Shown: positions 29,185 through 38,773, numbered from the stretch's first letter. The stretch: 64,000 nt of DNA from Actinobacillus capsulatus DSM 19761 (GCF_000374285.1 NZ_KB893934.1:62001-126000), one strand, 5' to 3'. Notes: a model not told the origin generated them from the sequence alone. Program-made: numbers and translations.

Positions 29185-30819
29185 ATGCTCAAACTCACGG
29201 CAATTTCCAGTGCGATAGCGCTGATCGGCATAAGTCAAATGGCATATGCTACAACTCTTACCCCTACCCCTTCTTCCGCTGCACAGCAATGTGCCGCATT
29301 AAAAGAGGCAAAAATTTACGATACGCAGATTATCCAAACCGAATGGTTGCCTGCCGGCGAATTACCTCAAGATAAGAATGCAGCGATGAACGGTGCAAGT
29401 GCGAAGCGGGTTACCGCCGGCGCACATTGTATTGTTACCGGTGAAATAGAAAAACGCATAGGGGTAAACGGCAAACCGTATGCGATAGGTTTCCAACTTC
29501 GCTTACCGGAGCAATGGAATAAAAAATTCTTATTTCAAGGCGGTGGTGGCACGAACGGTGTAGTGTCTCCTGCGATTGGTAAAACACCGGTGCGTGGTTC
29601 GGATGCTTTACCGGCGCTGTCTCGTGGCTATGCGGTGGTGAGTACCGATAGTGGGCATGGCGGCGGTTCTCGGGATACCTCGTTTTCGGAAGATCAATTG
29701 GCACGTTTTAACTATGCACTAGCTTCTACCGGTAAAGTAACAGCGGTTGCTAAACAACTTATCGAACAAATGTATCAAACAAAGCCGAGTAAGAGCTTCT
29801 TCATGGGCTGCTCGAATGGCGGACGAGAGGCAATGCAAGCGGCAATGCGTTATCCGCAAGAGTTTGATGGCGTGGTAGCCGGCAACCCGGGTTTTCGTTT
29901 ATCGAGAGCAGCTGTGGCGGAAGCGTGGGATAACCAACATTTCTTGAAATATGCGCCAACCAATGAAAAAGGCGAAAAAATAGTTGCTAATGCGCTGACA
30001 CAAGCGGATTTGGATGTAGTGGTAAAAGGGGTACTTAAACAGTGTGATGCCAAAGATGGCTTAGCTGACGGTATTATTAATGCTTGGGAACAATGCGACT
30101 TTAAACCGGAAATGGTAAAAGTAGAATTAGGTGAACGAGCAGAGCAAAAAGTAGCGTTATTAAATGCGATTTTTGGCGGTGCGAAAAACAGCCGAGGTGA
30201 AAACGTATATGCTTCTTGGCCTTATGATAGTGGAATTAATACTAACGGCTGGCGTGTGTGGAAACACGGTTCTTCGCAAACGACCGAACCGAACGCCATC
30301 AATTTTACAATGGGCGTGAAAAGTTTAGCGCAGTATTTTATGACACCGCACAATCCGGCGTTTGATACGCTCACATTTGATTTCGATAAAGATGTCGCCA
30401 AAACGGCTGAAATTGCTGGGGTAAATGATGCCGATGAAACGGATTTATCTTACTTCCAAGCGAAGGGCGGCAAGATGATCATTTTTGAAGGTGTGTCCGA
30501 TCCGGTATTCTCCGCACATGATTTACGTGATTGGTATAACCAATTGCAGGCGAATATGCAAGACGTACAAGGTTTTGCTCGGGTATTTATGGTGCCGGGT
30601 ATGAACCATTGCGGTATGGGACCGGCAATGGAGAACTTCGATCCGCTTACGGCATTAGAGCAATGGACGGATGAGGGCAAAGCGCCGGATTTTATCCTTG
30701 CAAAAGCCGGACCTGAGATGTCAAATAAAGCGAAAGAAATGCCGCTGTGCCCATATCCGAAAATTGCGGCTTATATTGGTGGAGATGAAAACAAAGCCAC
30801 TAGTTTTGAATGTAAATAG
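29185..30819 (+). CDS. Tannase/feruloyl esterase-family hydrolase, exported
   Basis: 544 residues with a signal peptide (cleaved near SQMAYA). The nucleophile serine is in GCSNGGREAMQAAMRYPQEFDGVVAGNPG, the tannase-family signature. WLPAGELP and FQGGGGTNGVVSPA near the start, and the late DPVFSAHDLRDWY and VPGMNHCGMGPA give the catalytic Asp and His. Cysteine pairs around the active site fit the family. The natural substrate in an animal-associated bacterium is unclear: plant phenolic esters or host-diet compounds. A probable periplasmic or secreted enzyme. Confidence 0.85.
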   Translation: MLKLTAISSAIALIGISQMAYATTLTPTPSSAAQQCAALKEAKIYDTQIIQTEWLPAGELPQDKNAAMNGASAKRVTAGAHCIVTGEIEKRIGVNGKPYAIGFQLRLPEQWNKKFLFQGGGGTNGVVSPAIGKTPVRGSDALPALSRGYAVVSTDSGHGGGSRDTSFSEDQLARFNYALASTGKVTAVAKQLIEQMYQTKPSKSFFMGCSNGGREAMQAAMRYPQEFDGVVAGNPGFRLSRAAVAEAWDNQHFLKYAPTNEKGEKIVANALTQADLDVVVKGVLKQCDAKDGLADGIINAWEQCDFKPEMVKVELGERAEQKVALLNAIFGGAKNSRGENVYASWPYDSGINTNGWRVWKHGSSQTTEPNAINFTMGVKSLAQYFMTPHNPAFDTLTFDFDKDVAKTAEIAGVNDADETDLSYFQAKGGKMIIFEGVSDPVFSAHDLRDWYNQLQANMQDVQGFARVFMVPGMNHCGMGPAMENFDPLTALEQWTDEGKAPDFILAKAGPEMSNKAKEMPLCPYPKIAAYIGGDENKATSFECK

Positions 30820-30836
30820 GGTGTAGCCCTAATAGA

Positions 30837-30880
30837 CAAGCGCCTGATTTTGCAAAATTTTTTGCGAATTTGACCGCTTA
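30837..30880 (+). terminator. Degenerate uptake-word hairpin after the esterase gene
   Basis: ACAAGCGCCTGATTTTGC faces GCGAATTTGACCGCTTA around a short loop. The first word carries one mismatch (GCGC for GCGG). It ends 13 bp before the next gene. Confidence 0.5.
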
Positions 30881-30892
30881 CTGAGGATTCTA

Positions 30893-31402
30893 ATGAAAAA
30901 ATATCTAATGTTATTAATCAGCCTATTCTCTTTAAATGCTTTGGCGGCAGAAGGCTATAAAGATCTAAAATTTGGCAGCTCAATTGATGAGGTGCGTAAG
31001 AGTAAATTATGTCAGAGTATGTGGGAAGAACTGGAAGCCAATAATGTTTGGCGCTGTAATCAGTTTAAGTTTGCCGAACAGCCGATAAAAGCTATTATCC
31101 GTTTTGCCGATCAGAAGTTAGAATTAATCAATCTAGTGCTGGCGGCGCATGAACGAGATCGTGTCAGCCAAGGTTTACGCCAAAAATATGGTGAGCCGAT
31201 TCATATTTCCGGCAATATCAAATTAGGACAGCTGTTACCAACCGATCAAAAATGGTTTATGGTGTTTGATGACGACAGTATTCGCTTAATCTTCATTCCA
31301 GCGGCAAAAGTGGACACCCCACAGGGGCAGACTACAGTACCGGCGCAATTGAACTTGCGTTATCAGCTGAAAAAGGCGAATAGCTTGATTGACGATCTAT
31401 AA
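30893..31402 (+). CDS. Unknown small periplasmic protein
   Basis: 169 residues with a clear signal peptide (MKKYLMLLISLFSLNALA-AEG). The mature protein has GYKDLKFGSSIDEVRKS and RYGEP-like RQKYGEPIHISG segments, reminiscent of periplasmic domains with a KYG-EP turn. Two cysteines (KLCQSMWEE, WRCNQF) could form a disulfide. Function unknown; strong start with GAGGA upstream. Confidence 0.7.
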   Translation: MKKYLMLLISLFSLNALAAEGYKDLKFGSSIDEVRKSKLCQSMWEELEANNVWRCNQFKFAEQPIKAIIRFADQKLELINLVLAAHERDRVSQGLRQKYGEPIHISGNIKLGQLLPTDQKWFMVFDDDSIRLIFIPAAKVDTPQGQTTVPAQLNLRYQLKKANSLIDDL

Positions 31403-31495
31403 CGCATGAACCCTTTATAGGCGGTCATTTTTTTGCAAAACTTTGCACGAAAGAAACCGCTTTTATTTTGCCTCATTTCTACATAGAGTTTATAA

Positions 31496-31548
31496 AAATG
31501 TGATCTTATTCACATTTTTGACACCTATTTTACGGTATAATTTCACAA
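31496..31548 (+). promoter_or_regulatory. CRP-dependent class II promoter of mqo
   Basis: TGTGATCTTATTCACA at 31499-31514 is a perfect CRP core with matching A/T flanks. TATAAT at 31536-31541 predicts a start at 31548, so the CRP centre is at -41.5 (class II). No good -35 hexamer is present, as expected for an activator-dependent promoter. Confidence 0.85.
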
Positions 31549-31578
31549 AAATTTAACAATAATTTAATAGGGAATGTT

Positions 31579-33057
31579 ATGAGTAACTCGCCTTTTGCTG
31601 TTTCCTCATTTTCGGATGTCACCTTAATCGGGGCTGGGATTATGAGCGGAACCTTAGGTACGTTGTTAAAAGAACTTTCACCTCACAAGACCATTAGTGT
31701 CTTTGAAAAATTATCGGCAGTAGGTTTAGAAAGCTCAAACGAATGGCACAATGCAGGCACCGGTCATGCGGCATTATGTGAGCTGAATTACACCGCACAG
31801 CAAGCGAACGGTGAAATTGAAACCAAACGTGCATTGAAAATTTTCGAAGATTTCCAGTTGTCGTTACAGCTTTGGAGTTACTTGGTTGAAGCGGGAAAAA
31901 TCGGGCAACCGCAGGCGTTTATTCAGCCGATTCCACATATCAGTTTCGTGCAGGGCGAAGCCGATGTCGTGTTTCTGAAAAAACGCTATCAAGCATTAAC
32001 TCAACATCATTTTTTTGCCGATATGCAATTTAGCCAAGCGCCGGAACAACTGACACAATGGATGCCGTTGATGATGGCGGATCGCCCTGCTAATCAGCCG
32101 GTTGCCGCCAGTTATATGGCGGGAGGAACCGATGTCAATTTCGGTGCGTTAACTCGTAAACTATTCGCTTATTTAACTGAGCAAGGTGCGGAGCTAAACT
32201 TAAATCATCAAGTCTCGGATTTAATCCGCTTACCGAATAACGAGTGGGAAATTTCCGTGATTGATGCTTCCAATCAGCTACGTAAACATCGTAGTAAATT
32301 TGTGTTTATCGGCTGTGGTGGCGGTAGTTTGCATTTGTTACAGAAATCCGGTATTGCCGAGGCGAAAAGTATCGGCGGTTTTCCGGTTAGTGGTTTATTT
32401 ATGGTGTGTAACAATCCGCAAGTGATTGCCCAACATCAGGCTAAAGTGTATGGCAAAGCAAAAGTGGGGGCGCCGCCAATGTCCGTGCCTCACTTAGATA
32501 GCCGTTTTATCAATGGTAAGCAAACATTATTGTTCGGGCCTTTTGCCGGTTTTACGACTAAATTTTTAAAACAAGGCAGCCATTTCGACTTAATTACCTC
32601 TATTCGTCCGGCGAATTTTAGCTCGGTGATAATTGCTGGCGTTAAAAATTTACCGCTAGCCAATTATTTGGTGAAACAAGCAATGTTAACCAAAGAACAG
32701 CGCATGGCGGAATTACGTGAGTTTATGCCGAATGCGAAAAGTGAAGATTGGGATTTGTTAGTTGCTGGTCAGTGTGTGCAGGTGATTCGCCAAAACGATA
32801 TGCGCTTCGGTACGGAAGTGATTCACGCTCAAGACGGTTCGCTTGCGGTGCTGCTTGGTGCGTCCCCGGGTGCATCCACTTCAGTAAAAGCGATGCTAGA
32901 TGTGATTTGTCGCTGCTTTGTTGATGAGTTGCCTGAATGGCAGACTAAACTTGAACAAATGATGCCTTCTTTCAATAAAGCGTTACGCAATGAGCCAGAA
33001 CTTTATACACAGCTTAAAGTACGCTTTGCCTCAAGTCTGAAACTTACCCTCAACTAA
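31579..33057 (+). CDS. mqo: Malate:quinone oxidoreductase
   Basis: 492 residues, typical Mqo length. The FAD fold starts [20 protein letters not shown] near residue 14; family blocks include [36 protein letters not shown] and [18 protein letters not shown]. It oxidises malate to oxaloacetate and passes electrons to quinone at the inner membrane. lldD follows 245 bp later, so two membrane-linked organic-acid dehydrogenases are side by side; the CRP site fits carbon control. Confidence 0.96.
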   Translation: MSNSPFAVSSFSDVTLIGAGIMSGTLGTLLKELSPHKTISVFEKLSAVGLESSNEWHNAGTGHAALCELNYTAQQANGEIETKRALKIFEDFQLSLQLWSYLVEAGKIGQPQAFIQPIPHISFVQGEADVVFLKKRYQALTQHHFFADMQFSQAPEQLTQWMPLMMADRPANQPVAASYMAGGTDVNFGALTRKLFAYLTEQGAELNLNHQVSDLIRLPNNEWEISVIDASNQLRKHRSKFVFIGCGGGSLHLLQKSGIAEAKSIGGFPVSGLFMVCNNPQVIAQHQAKVYGKAKVGAPPMSVPHLDSRFINGKQTLLFGPFAGFTTKFLKQGSHFDLITSIRPANFSSVIIAGVKNLPLANYLVKQAMLTKEQRMAELREFMPNAKSEDWDLLVAGQCVQVIRQNDMRFGTEVIHAQDGSLAVLLGASPGASTSVKAMLDVICRCFVDELPEWQTKLEQMMPSFNKALRNEPELYTQLKVRFASSLKLTLN

Positions 33058-33061
33058 CGGA

Positions 33062-33302
33062 TAAGCGGTCGTTTTTAGTGTGACTTTTGCAATTTGCAAA
33101 AAAATCGCCAAAATTGACCGCTTGTTTCCCCCTCTGTTTTACCTACTTTCCAGCATATTTCGAAAATTTGTGTGATCTCTGACGCATTTTCACAAAAAAT
33201 TCACATTATGTTATATCTTCACTAACATTTTTGATCTAGAATCTAAATATTAATTATTCGTATTTTAATTAGCTCCATAATATTTAGAATAAAGAGGTAA
33301 AA
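33062..33302. other. mqo-lldD intergenic region with uptake words and weak CRP-like site
   Basis: An inverted uptake-word pair at 33062-33124 (AAGCGGTC ... ATTGACCGCTTG) probably ends mqo. TGTGATCTCTGACGCA at 33171-33186 has one good CRP half and one poor half. TATGTT at 33207-33212 could be a -10 about 41 bp from its centre. A lldD-specific regulator is not visible. Confidence 0.4.
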
Positions 33303-34448
33303 ATGATTATTTCATCAGCCAATGACTATCGTGAAGCCGCACGTCGCCGTGTTCCCCCGTTTATGTTTCATTATGCGGACGGCGGATCATTTGCAGAGCG
33401 TACTCTAGAGCGCAATGTGACTGATCTCGCCGATCTCGCATTACGTCAACGTGTGTTAAAAGATATGTCGAAGCTTGATACCGAAATTGAATTATTTGGT
33501 GAAAAGCTTGCAATGCCAGCGGTGCTTGCACCGGTAGGCGCTTGTGGTATGTATGCCCGCCGTGGTGAAGTACAGGCGGCACAGGCCGCGGAAAATAAAG
33601 GTATTCCGTTCACGCTTTCGACCGTATCAATTTGCCCGATTGAAGAAGTGACCGCCGCAATTAAACGCCCAATGTGGTTCCAACTTTATGTGTTAAAAGA
33701 CCGTGGTTTTATGAAACACGTGTTAGAACGTGCCAAAGCGGCTGGTTGTTCAACCTTAGTCTTTACCGTGGATATGCCGACGCCGGGTGCACGTTATCGT
33801 GATCGCCATTCGGGTATGAGCGGTGATTACAAAGAAATTCGCCGTACATTACAAGCGGTGACTCACCCGTTCTGGGCATGGGATGTCGGTATTAAAGGTA
33901 AACCGCATACGCTTGGTAACGTTTCGGCTTATACCGGTAAAGCGGTGGGTTTAGATGATTACGTAGTGTGGTTAGGCGAGAACTTTGACCCGTCAATTTC
34001 GTGGAAAGATTTGGAATGGATTCGTGATTTCTGGGACGGTCCAATGGTGATCAAAGGCATTTTAGATCCGGAAGATGCGAAAGATGCGGTACGTTTCGGT
34101 GCGGACGGTATTGTGGTTTCAAATCACGGCGGTCGTCAGCTAGACGGTGCATTATCCAGCGCAAGAGCCTTACCTTCGATTGCGGATGCGGTGAAAGGTG
34201 ATATTAAAATTCTTGCCGATTCAGGCATTCGTAACGGCTTAGACATTGTACGTATGCTCGCATTAGGTGCGGACGCTACTATGTTAGGACGTGCGTTTGT
34301 TTACGCTCTCGGTGTGGCAGGCAAAGCCGGTGTGGAAAATATGTTAGATATCTTCAAGAAAGAAATGCACGTCGCAATGACCCTTACCAGCAACCAAAAA
34401 ATCAGCGACATCACCCGTGATGCGTTAGTGGATTTGAGTAAGTTGTAA
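33303..34448 (+). CDS. lldD: L-lactate dehydrogenase (FMN, quinone-linked)
   Basis: 381 residues like E. coli LldD (396). It begins [31 protein letters not shown] and substrate motifs are [25 protein letters not shown] and the active-site [19 protein letters not shown] with His-Gly-Gly-Arg. It oxidises L-lactate to pyruvate at the membrane. No lldP or lldR is adjacent. Confidence 0.96.
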   Translation: MIISSANDYREAARRRVPPFMFHYADGGSFAERTLERNVTDLADLALRQRVLKDMSKLDTEIELFGEKLAMPAVLAPVGACGMYARRGEVQAAQAAENKGIPFTLSTVSICPIEEVTAAIKRPMWFQLYVLKDRGFMKHVLERAKAAGCSTLVFTVDMPTPGARYRDRHSGMSGDYKEIRRTLQAVTHPFWAWDVGIKGKPHTLGNVSAYTGKAVGLDDYVVWLGENFDPSISWKDLEWIRDFWDGPMVIKGILDPEDAKDAVRFGADGIVVSNHGGRQLDGALSSARALPSIADAVKGDIKILADSGIRNGLDIVRMLALGADATMLGRAFVYALGVAGKAGVENMLDIFKKEMHVAMTLTSNQKISDITRDALVDLSKL

Positions 34449-34508
34449 CACTTTATTTCATACGGATAGCACAGGACACTCAGATATCTGTATAAGAAAA
34501 ATATAAAA

Positions 34509-34537
34509 CAAAGGCACGAAAAAATATCGTGCCTTTG
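34509..34537. terminator. Bidirectional terminator after lldD
   Basis: AAGGCACGA and TCGTGCCTT form a 9-bp stem between converging genes. Confidence 0.75.
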
Positions 34538-34538
34538 T

Positions 34539-34829
34539 TTATGGAAGAGTTAATTTGATAGTTTTAGTCATTTCAATGTTATTTGCATTATAAGCAGTTA
34601 ATTGATCTAGTTCATGTTGAGATAGAGAATGAAAATCTTCAGCCATATCAATATATGTTGCTAACCTAGTATTTACTGTTTTGTGGGCATCGGGAGTAAG
34701 AATATCTAAAATACAGAAATCCACCAGCGTGTCTTTTCCCGTATCATGATATAAAGCTAAACCGATGACTATTTTATCAAGATAAGGAAGACGTAGTAAG
34801 TTTGGATGAATAGATACAATTGCTGACAT
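34539..34829 (-). CDS. Unknown 96-residue protein
   Basis: Starts MSAIVSIHPNLLRLPYLDKIVIGLALYHDTGKDTLVDFCILDI. No membrane segment, no known motif. It begins 1 bp after the stop of the upstream gene, so the two are translated together. The pair lies between lldD and the satellite element's left att site. AT-rich composition suggests acquired DNA. I do not recognise it. Confidence 0.55.
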   Translation of the reverse strand: MSAIVSIHPNLLRLPYLDKIVIGLALYHDTGKDTLVDFCILDILTPDAHKTVNTRLATYIDMAEDFHSLSQHELDQLTAYNANNIEMTKTIKLTLP

Positions 34830-34830
34830 T

Positions 34831-35334
34831 CTAGCTCTCTCTATTTATAGCGAGAGCCTGCATTAATTCATTTACTTGAATATCAGATAAAGAAATATCT
34901 TTTATGGTTACAATATCAACACCGTTAATATTTTCTTTTAAAGAATTCTCAAAGTTATTTTTAGCGTTAGAAAAAGATCTAAAACTTAATTTATATTCAG
35001 CGTTAGAGAGGATTTGCATCTTATATTCATTTTTCAACATATAAAATGCAAAATTGATAACCTGATTGATTAATACTAAATGATTAAATTCTTTTGTATT
35101 AACTTTATCTAAATTAGCATTAATTGCTTGGCTAATATTTTCGATCTCTTTCGATAATTCTTTAACGTTTAAGAAGACAAAATCAATATTAGTTTTTTGA
35201 GAGGATAATAGTCTTATATTTTCAATAGATTGAGTGACATTATCTAATGAAGACATATCTAATACACCAAAACTACTAAGTGCAATAGCCACTGCAGTTT
35301 TGGCAGTTCTATTTAGTTTTTGGTGGAATTTCAT
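34831..35334 (-). CDS. Unknown 167-residue helical protein
   Basis: ATG 35334 (MKFHQKLNRTAKTAVAIALSSFGVLDM) is preferred over the GTG at 35394, which would start inside the att-like sequence. The first 30 residues are a weak hydrophobic anchor. The remainder is mainly helical (SLDNVTQSIENIRLLSSQKTN, VKELSKEIENISQAINANLDKV), possibly coiled coil. Its promoter region is cut by the left boundary of the satellite, 28 bp upstream of the start. Function unknown. Confidence 0.55.
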   Translation of the reverse strand: MKFHQKLNRTAKTAVAIALSSFGVLDMSSLDNVTQSIENIRLLSSQKTNIDFVFLNVKELSKEIENISQAINANLDKVNTKEFNHLVLINQVINFAFYMLKNEYKMQILSNAEYKLSFRSFSNAKNNFENSLKENINGVDIVTIKDISLSDIQVNELMQALAINRES

Positions 35335-35361
35335 TTCAAATAACCTATTAAAAGTATATAA

Positions 35362-35516
35362 ATTTGGTGGGCTGGGGTCATCTGAATTGTACACGTTGAA
35401 CCATTGTAAATACTAGATTCTTACCATTTGATTTTTAAATCATACTCCTAAATCTACTCCTAAAATCAAAAGTCATCTATAAATTATCCTGTTTTATAGG
35501 CAATTATTAGGAGTAT
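35362..35516. other. Left attachment region: att core and integrase arm repeats
   Basis: ATTTGGTGGGCTGGGG at 35362-35377 followed by TCATCTGAA resembles the ssrA end in direct orientation. Arm-type repeats ATACTCCTAA (35442-35451), CTACTCCTAA (35454-35463) and inverted TTAGGAGTAT (35507-35516) match those beside the integrase. The core copy has drifted, as expected for the displaced, non-functional ssrA end. Confidence 0.6.
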
Positions 35517-35589
35517 ATGAACACAATCCGCTAGAGGCAGAATCTACTTTTACTGTTTTGGTTAATGTTTGACTGTTTCGGTAAAAGCA

Positions 35590-35700
35590 TTAGGGGGGAG
35601 CCTCAAATTTAGAGTGCGTCCAAAAGTGGGCATACCTCTCTAGGGTTGTTGCTGTGGTGTACTTATGTACACGACTACGAACCGTGGTCGTAATAGCCAT
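35590..35700 (-). CDS. Small Icd-like peptide ORF
   Basis: 36 codons starting MAITTTVRSRVHKY and containing TTATTLERYAHFWTHSKF before the stop. TTLERYA and the GAGTG-TCCAAA-CATACCT DNA block at 35612-35637 are shared with or close to the gene at 39302. The pattern recalls the start of the Icd-like host cell-division inhibitor family of P1-type phages, but it ends early; it may be a leader peptide or a truncated gene. There is no strong ribosome site. Confidence 0.35.
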   Translation of the reverse strand: MAITTTVRSRVHKYTTATTLERYAHFWTHSKFEAPP

Positions 35701-35781
35701 AATTCGCCGGTAATAAAAAGCCCTATCTATATTCGGATAAGGTTCTTAGTGTTCTTTAGCTAGGATTCATCGCAACGGCTT

Positions 35782-35858
35782 AGTTGTGGTTATATGACCA
35801 CAACTTATTAATGTTTGCCTGTGTCGGTGTACTGTGTGGGGATTTCCCCCATACAGTA
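35782..35858 (-). ncRNA. Paired hairpins, possible C4-type antisense RNA (left copy)
   Basis: AGTTGTGGT-ACCACAACT makes a perfect 9-bp stem (35782-35805). TACTGTGTGGGG pairs with CCCC(C)ATACAGTA (35830-35858), 12 bp with one G-T pair. The second hairpin and TTATTAATGTTT (35805-35816) recur at 43808-43860 with compensating stem changes. On the minus strand it lies upstream of the Icd-like peptide, the position of c4 RNA in phage P1. The family assignment is a hypothesis. Confidence 0.4.
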
Positions 35859-36171
35859 GGAGTTCCTTACGTATCAGCCAACGGCTTACACCCACCCGCA
35901 GAACGTATTGGGCTGGTTAAATGTTGGCGGTGTTGGGTATAAGGTTCTTTTATTGGTCAATTCATACGAAATATAAGAATTTTGTCAGCAGTACGCGCGC
36001 GCGTATTGTTCCCTAAACTCGTTTAATTTTGCGATTGTAAAAATTGAGCTCAAGGGGCGGTTTCTGTTGCTCGCTGTTCGATATAGCAAGATAAAATTAA
36101 TTTTCACCCCAAAAACTACTGTATAAGATTTTCACACCTTCCACCCTCTCTATTATATAAGGAAAAATTCG

Positions 36172-36460
36172 TAGTCCAATAGTCCAATTAGTCCCAAAAC
36201 TAACTTTTCTCTTTACATTCAATAAGTTAAATAAAATTTTTGGGACTATTTTTTCCCGTTTGGGACTATTTTAGGTGGTTTTGGGACTAAATACTTTTGA
36301 GTGTTTTCATTTTTTTAGCTTAAGCACTTAGTCCCAAAAGGGGGTATTTTAGTCCCAAAATGGCGATTTTAGTCCCATGATAGTCCAATAATTTTACATC
36401 TAACTTATTGATATATAATGGTTTCATACCTTAAAAAGGGTATTTGGGACTATTGGACTA
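36172..36460. repeat. Iteron array, probable replication origin of the satellite
   Basis: Twelve copies of TAGTCC/GGACTA in 289 bp. Eight have the long form TAGTCCCA or its inverse (36189, 36238, 36258, 36279, 36329, 36350, 36370, 36443). Four have the short form TAGTCCAAT or its inverse (36172, 36180, 36381, 36452). Orientation switches in blocks: three forward, three reverse, four forward, two reverse. Spacing is about 20-21 bp in the central blocks, two helical turns. It lies just beyond the terminator of the replication gene in untranslated DNA, as origins do in P4-like satellites. Confidence 0.75.
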
Positions 36461-36554
36461 TTAAAAATATGCTTCCTAATAGAAAGGAGAGAATAAATTT
36501 ATACAGGCTGTATAAAAAGTACATTTTATAAGCACGAAGCATAACAAAAGATAA

Positions 36555-36578
36555 CAAAAAACCGCCAATAGTGGCGGT
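36555..36578 (-). terminator. Terminator of the satellite operon
   Basis: ACCGCCA and TGGCGGT form a stem with an ATAG loop; T6 follows on the minus strand. It separates the replication gene from the iterons. Confidence 0.85.
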
Positions 36579-36601
36579 CTGAATGTAGTTTTATAGCATG
36601 G

Positions 36602-38773
36602 CTATACTTCGCTGTCTTCGTTGAGAATCTCGACAAGATACGCCCGTGTTCTCTTTGGGTTGATCTTGCGCGGCATTCGTTGAAGATATGCGTAGCCGTT
36701 GCCTTCTCCCTTGTGAAGAATTCCCGCTTTTAAAAGCACGGGTAAAGCAACCTCTTTCGTTTGCCCTTGTAAGGCTTCATCTTCAAATACGCTTTTGAAG
36801 ACAAAATAACGGTCATCTTCTACCAGTCGATAACCGGCTTTATTGCTGATAGGCTTCTGTGTGCCGTCCGGTGGAAACTCTTCAAAACGAGTATCAGCAT
36901 TTACCAATAGCCAACCGTTCACCTGCTCAATGATTTGGGTATGCTTTTTCGAGTGCCAGCCATAAGCATTTACCCATTCATTGAAGTTAGCCGTGATAGC
37001 GTTTGATATATCCTGTTCCGTCCATTGTAAGATATCCTTAGCCAATAATAGGGCGGTTTCAATGAGGGCGAATCTATCCGCCATCACCCGCTTAATTTGA
37101 GGTTCTGAATTATCCGGCAAGCTCTTTAATCGAGATTGTTTTACTTTGTCGTATAACGCTCTCAATGCGCTTTTTTCCGCTTGGACTAGATAAGTGAGCC
37201 AATCTACGCCCACCGCACCAAAATAGCGCATGACGTTCGCATTGAGCGCATCAGCGTGCGTTTTACCGTCCGCCAAGCCGTGAAACTCTGTCGCTCGTTT
37301 CATCGGGATATTAAGTAAGCGGACTAATTGACCGGCATTGACCTTTATTCCTTGTTGCTTGAGATAGCTTTCTAAACCTTCCTCACCGGTAGAGAGATTC
37401 GCTACTAGCCATTTAATCGACTTGCGATTCCCACCTTCTTTCGCACCTTGTAACTTACCTTGTCCGTTAAACAAGCTGTAAGCGGTCTGTGCGACGGCTT
37501 TCGGACTGGCTTCGCTGATTTCATCTAACGGCATAAATAGCCCGTTACGGCTAAAGGCTTCGTTCTGTAAGGCTAACGGTGTCGCATTCCACGCTGTACG
37601 GGTTTCTCTTGGGTGTCCGTAAATTGAAGCGGCAATATTTAAAGCGGTTGTTTTACCGAATGTTGAATCTTCGTAGAGGTGTACCCCGTAGCCGTCCGCT
37701 TCTAAGGGTTTCAGCAATGGCGCACTTAATGCCACGCCAACCGATAACATCATAGACGGATTACCTACGCAATAACGCCCAATATTCTCCACCCAGTCCG
37801 CTGTTGTTCCGCTTACTCTATACCCTTCGATATTCTGCGTTAAATTGCGGAAAATAGTCGGGGTTTGCGGTTGTCCTAGGGTTTCCCCATTTGGCAAGGT
37901 AAAAGCGGTTAAATCTTCATTCCAGCCGGTTTTATCGGTAATGTAATACTGCTTGGCGGTTCGGCTTTTAAATTGAAAATAATCGGCTAATTCTGCCCGC
38001 AATGCTTGCTTAGTAGTTACCGTCACATCATTACGTTTCAAATACTGCCAGCCGTCACGCTCGCCAATATCTTTTAGCGGCATAACAAGCGGTCGTTCTT
38101 GCTTCTCTTTTTGCAAAATAATGAAATGTTCACTTTCTCCTTTGCCTAGCCCGATGACCTCGACAAAATCGGATAACCATTTTTCGCTTTCGACTTTCTC
38201 ACCGTCCACAATACGAGTAGTTATGTAGTACAAGCCTTTTAATCCACCACGCTTACGCATTTCTACACGTGGGGCTGTATCATCTTCGGGGTTAAGTGTG
38301 CGTTGCTCTAAAAGCTCTGCGGTAGCGTGCTGTCCGTTCTTAATGCGCTGATATTCGCTGGTTAGGTTTTCCGTATTAAAGCCTTCATCTAGCCATTCTA
38401 CGGCGGTAAGATTCGGGCAATGTTCTGCGAGATTCATCAATACTCGGGTGCGAAAATCGTCTTTATCTTTCGCCAAAGTGGGGAGTTCCCCCACTTGGAA
38501 TATTTTAATGAATCGCTGTGCTGCCGGCGCCAGTAACAAGCGGTCTAATTGACTTAAATCTTTGCTATCCAACAAGCACGGAATCATATCATTGCCTAGT
38601 TTGAAGCTATCACGAATTAACGCCCATCTTTCTCCCTTGCCGGCTTCTGAGCGGCTCATCGTACTATTCCATCGGTAATAGGCTTTGTGTGCGTCTTGAC
38701 CGGCGAGAATAATCCAATCGTTGAAGGCGTTCGTTTTTGCTAACTGGTCATCATAAAAGCGGATTTTGTTCAT
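36602..38773 (-). CDS. DUF927 replication protein (helicase/primase-type) of the satellite
   Basis: 723 residues. The central DUF927 ATPase has a Walker A-like YEDSTFGKTTALNIAASIYG near residue 368 and a Walker B-like NGLFMPLDEISEAS. The preceding FTLPNGETLG and SVGVALSAPLLKPL and the following LVANLSTGEEGLESYL are usual for the family. The N-terminal 180 residues (DAHKAYYRWNST, AEHCPNLTAVEWLDEGF) are variable. Such proteins are found in satellites and plasmids as replicative helicase-primases. It overlaps the previous gene by 23 bp and is directly followed by a terminator and the iteron array, its likely binding site. Confidence 0.8.
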   Translation of the reverse strand: MNKIRFYDDQLAKTNAFNDWIILAGQDAHKAYYRWNSTMSRSEAGKGERWALIRDSFKLGNDMIPCLLDSKDLSQLDRLLLAPAAQRFIKIFQVGELPTLAKDKDDFRTRVLMNLAEHCPNLTAVEWLDEGFNTENLTSEYQRIKNGQHATAELLEQRTLNPEDDTAPRVEMRKRGGLKGLYYITTRIVDGEKVESEKWLSDFVEVIGLGKGESEHFIILQKEKQERPLVMPLKDIGERDGWQYLKRNDVTVTTKQALRAELADYFQFKSRTAKQYYITDKTGWNEDLTAFTLPNGETLGQPQTPTIFRNLTQNIEGYRVSGTTADWVENIGRYCVGNPSMMLSVGVALSAPLLKPLEADGYGVHLYEDSTFGKTTALNIAASIYGHPRETRTAWNATPLALQNEAFSRNGLFMPLDEISEASPKAVAQTAYSLFNGQGKLQGAKEGGNRKSIKWLVANLSTGEEGLESYLKQQGIKVNAGQLVRLLNIPMKRATEFHGLADGKTHADALNANVMRYFGAVGVDWLTYLVQAEKSALRALYDKVKQSRLKSLPDNSEPQIKRVMADRFALIETALLLAKDILQWTEQDISNAITANFNEWVNAYGWHSKKHTQIIEQVNGWLLVNADTRFEEFPPDGTQKPISNKAGYRLVEDDRYFVFKSVFEDEALQGQTKEVALPVLLKAGILHKGEGNGYAYLQRMPRKINPKRTRAYLVEILNEDSEV

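Noticed and set aside
33171-33186. CRP-like site before lldD as a firm site
   Set aside because: Only one half matches; kept as a weak note in the intergenic entry.
35993-36010. CGCGCGCG run as Z-DNA or a special site
   Set aside because: Short and isolated; no supporting pattern around it.
36172-36460. CRISPR array
   Set aside because: Repeats are about 10 bases in both orientations with irregular short spacers; no cas genes.
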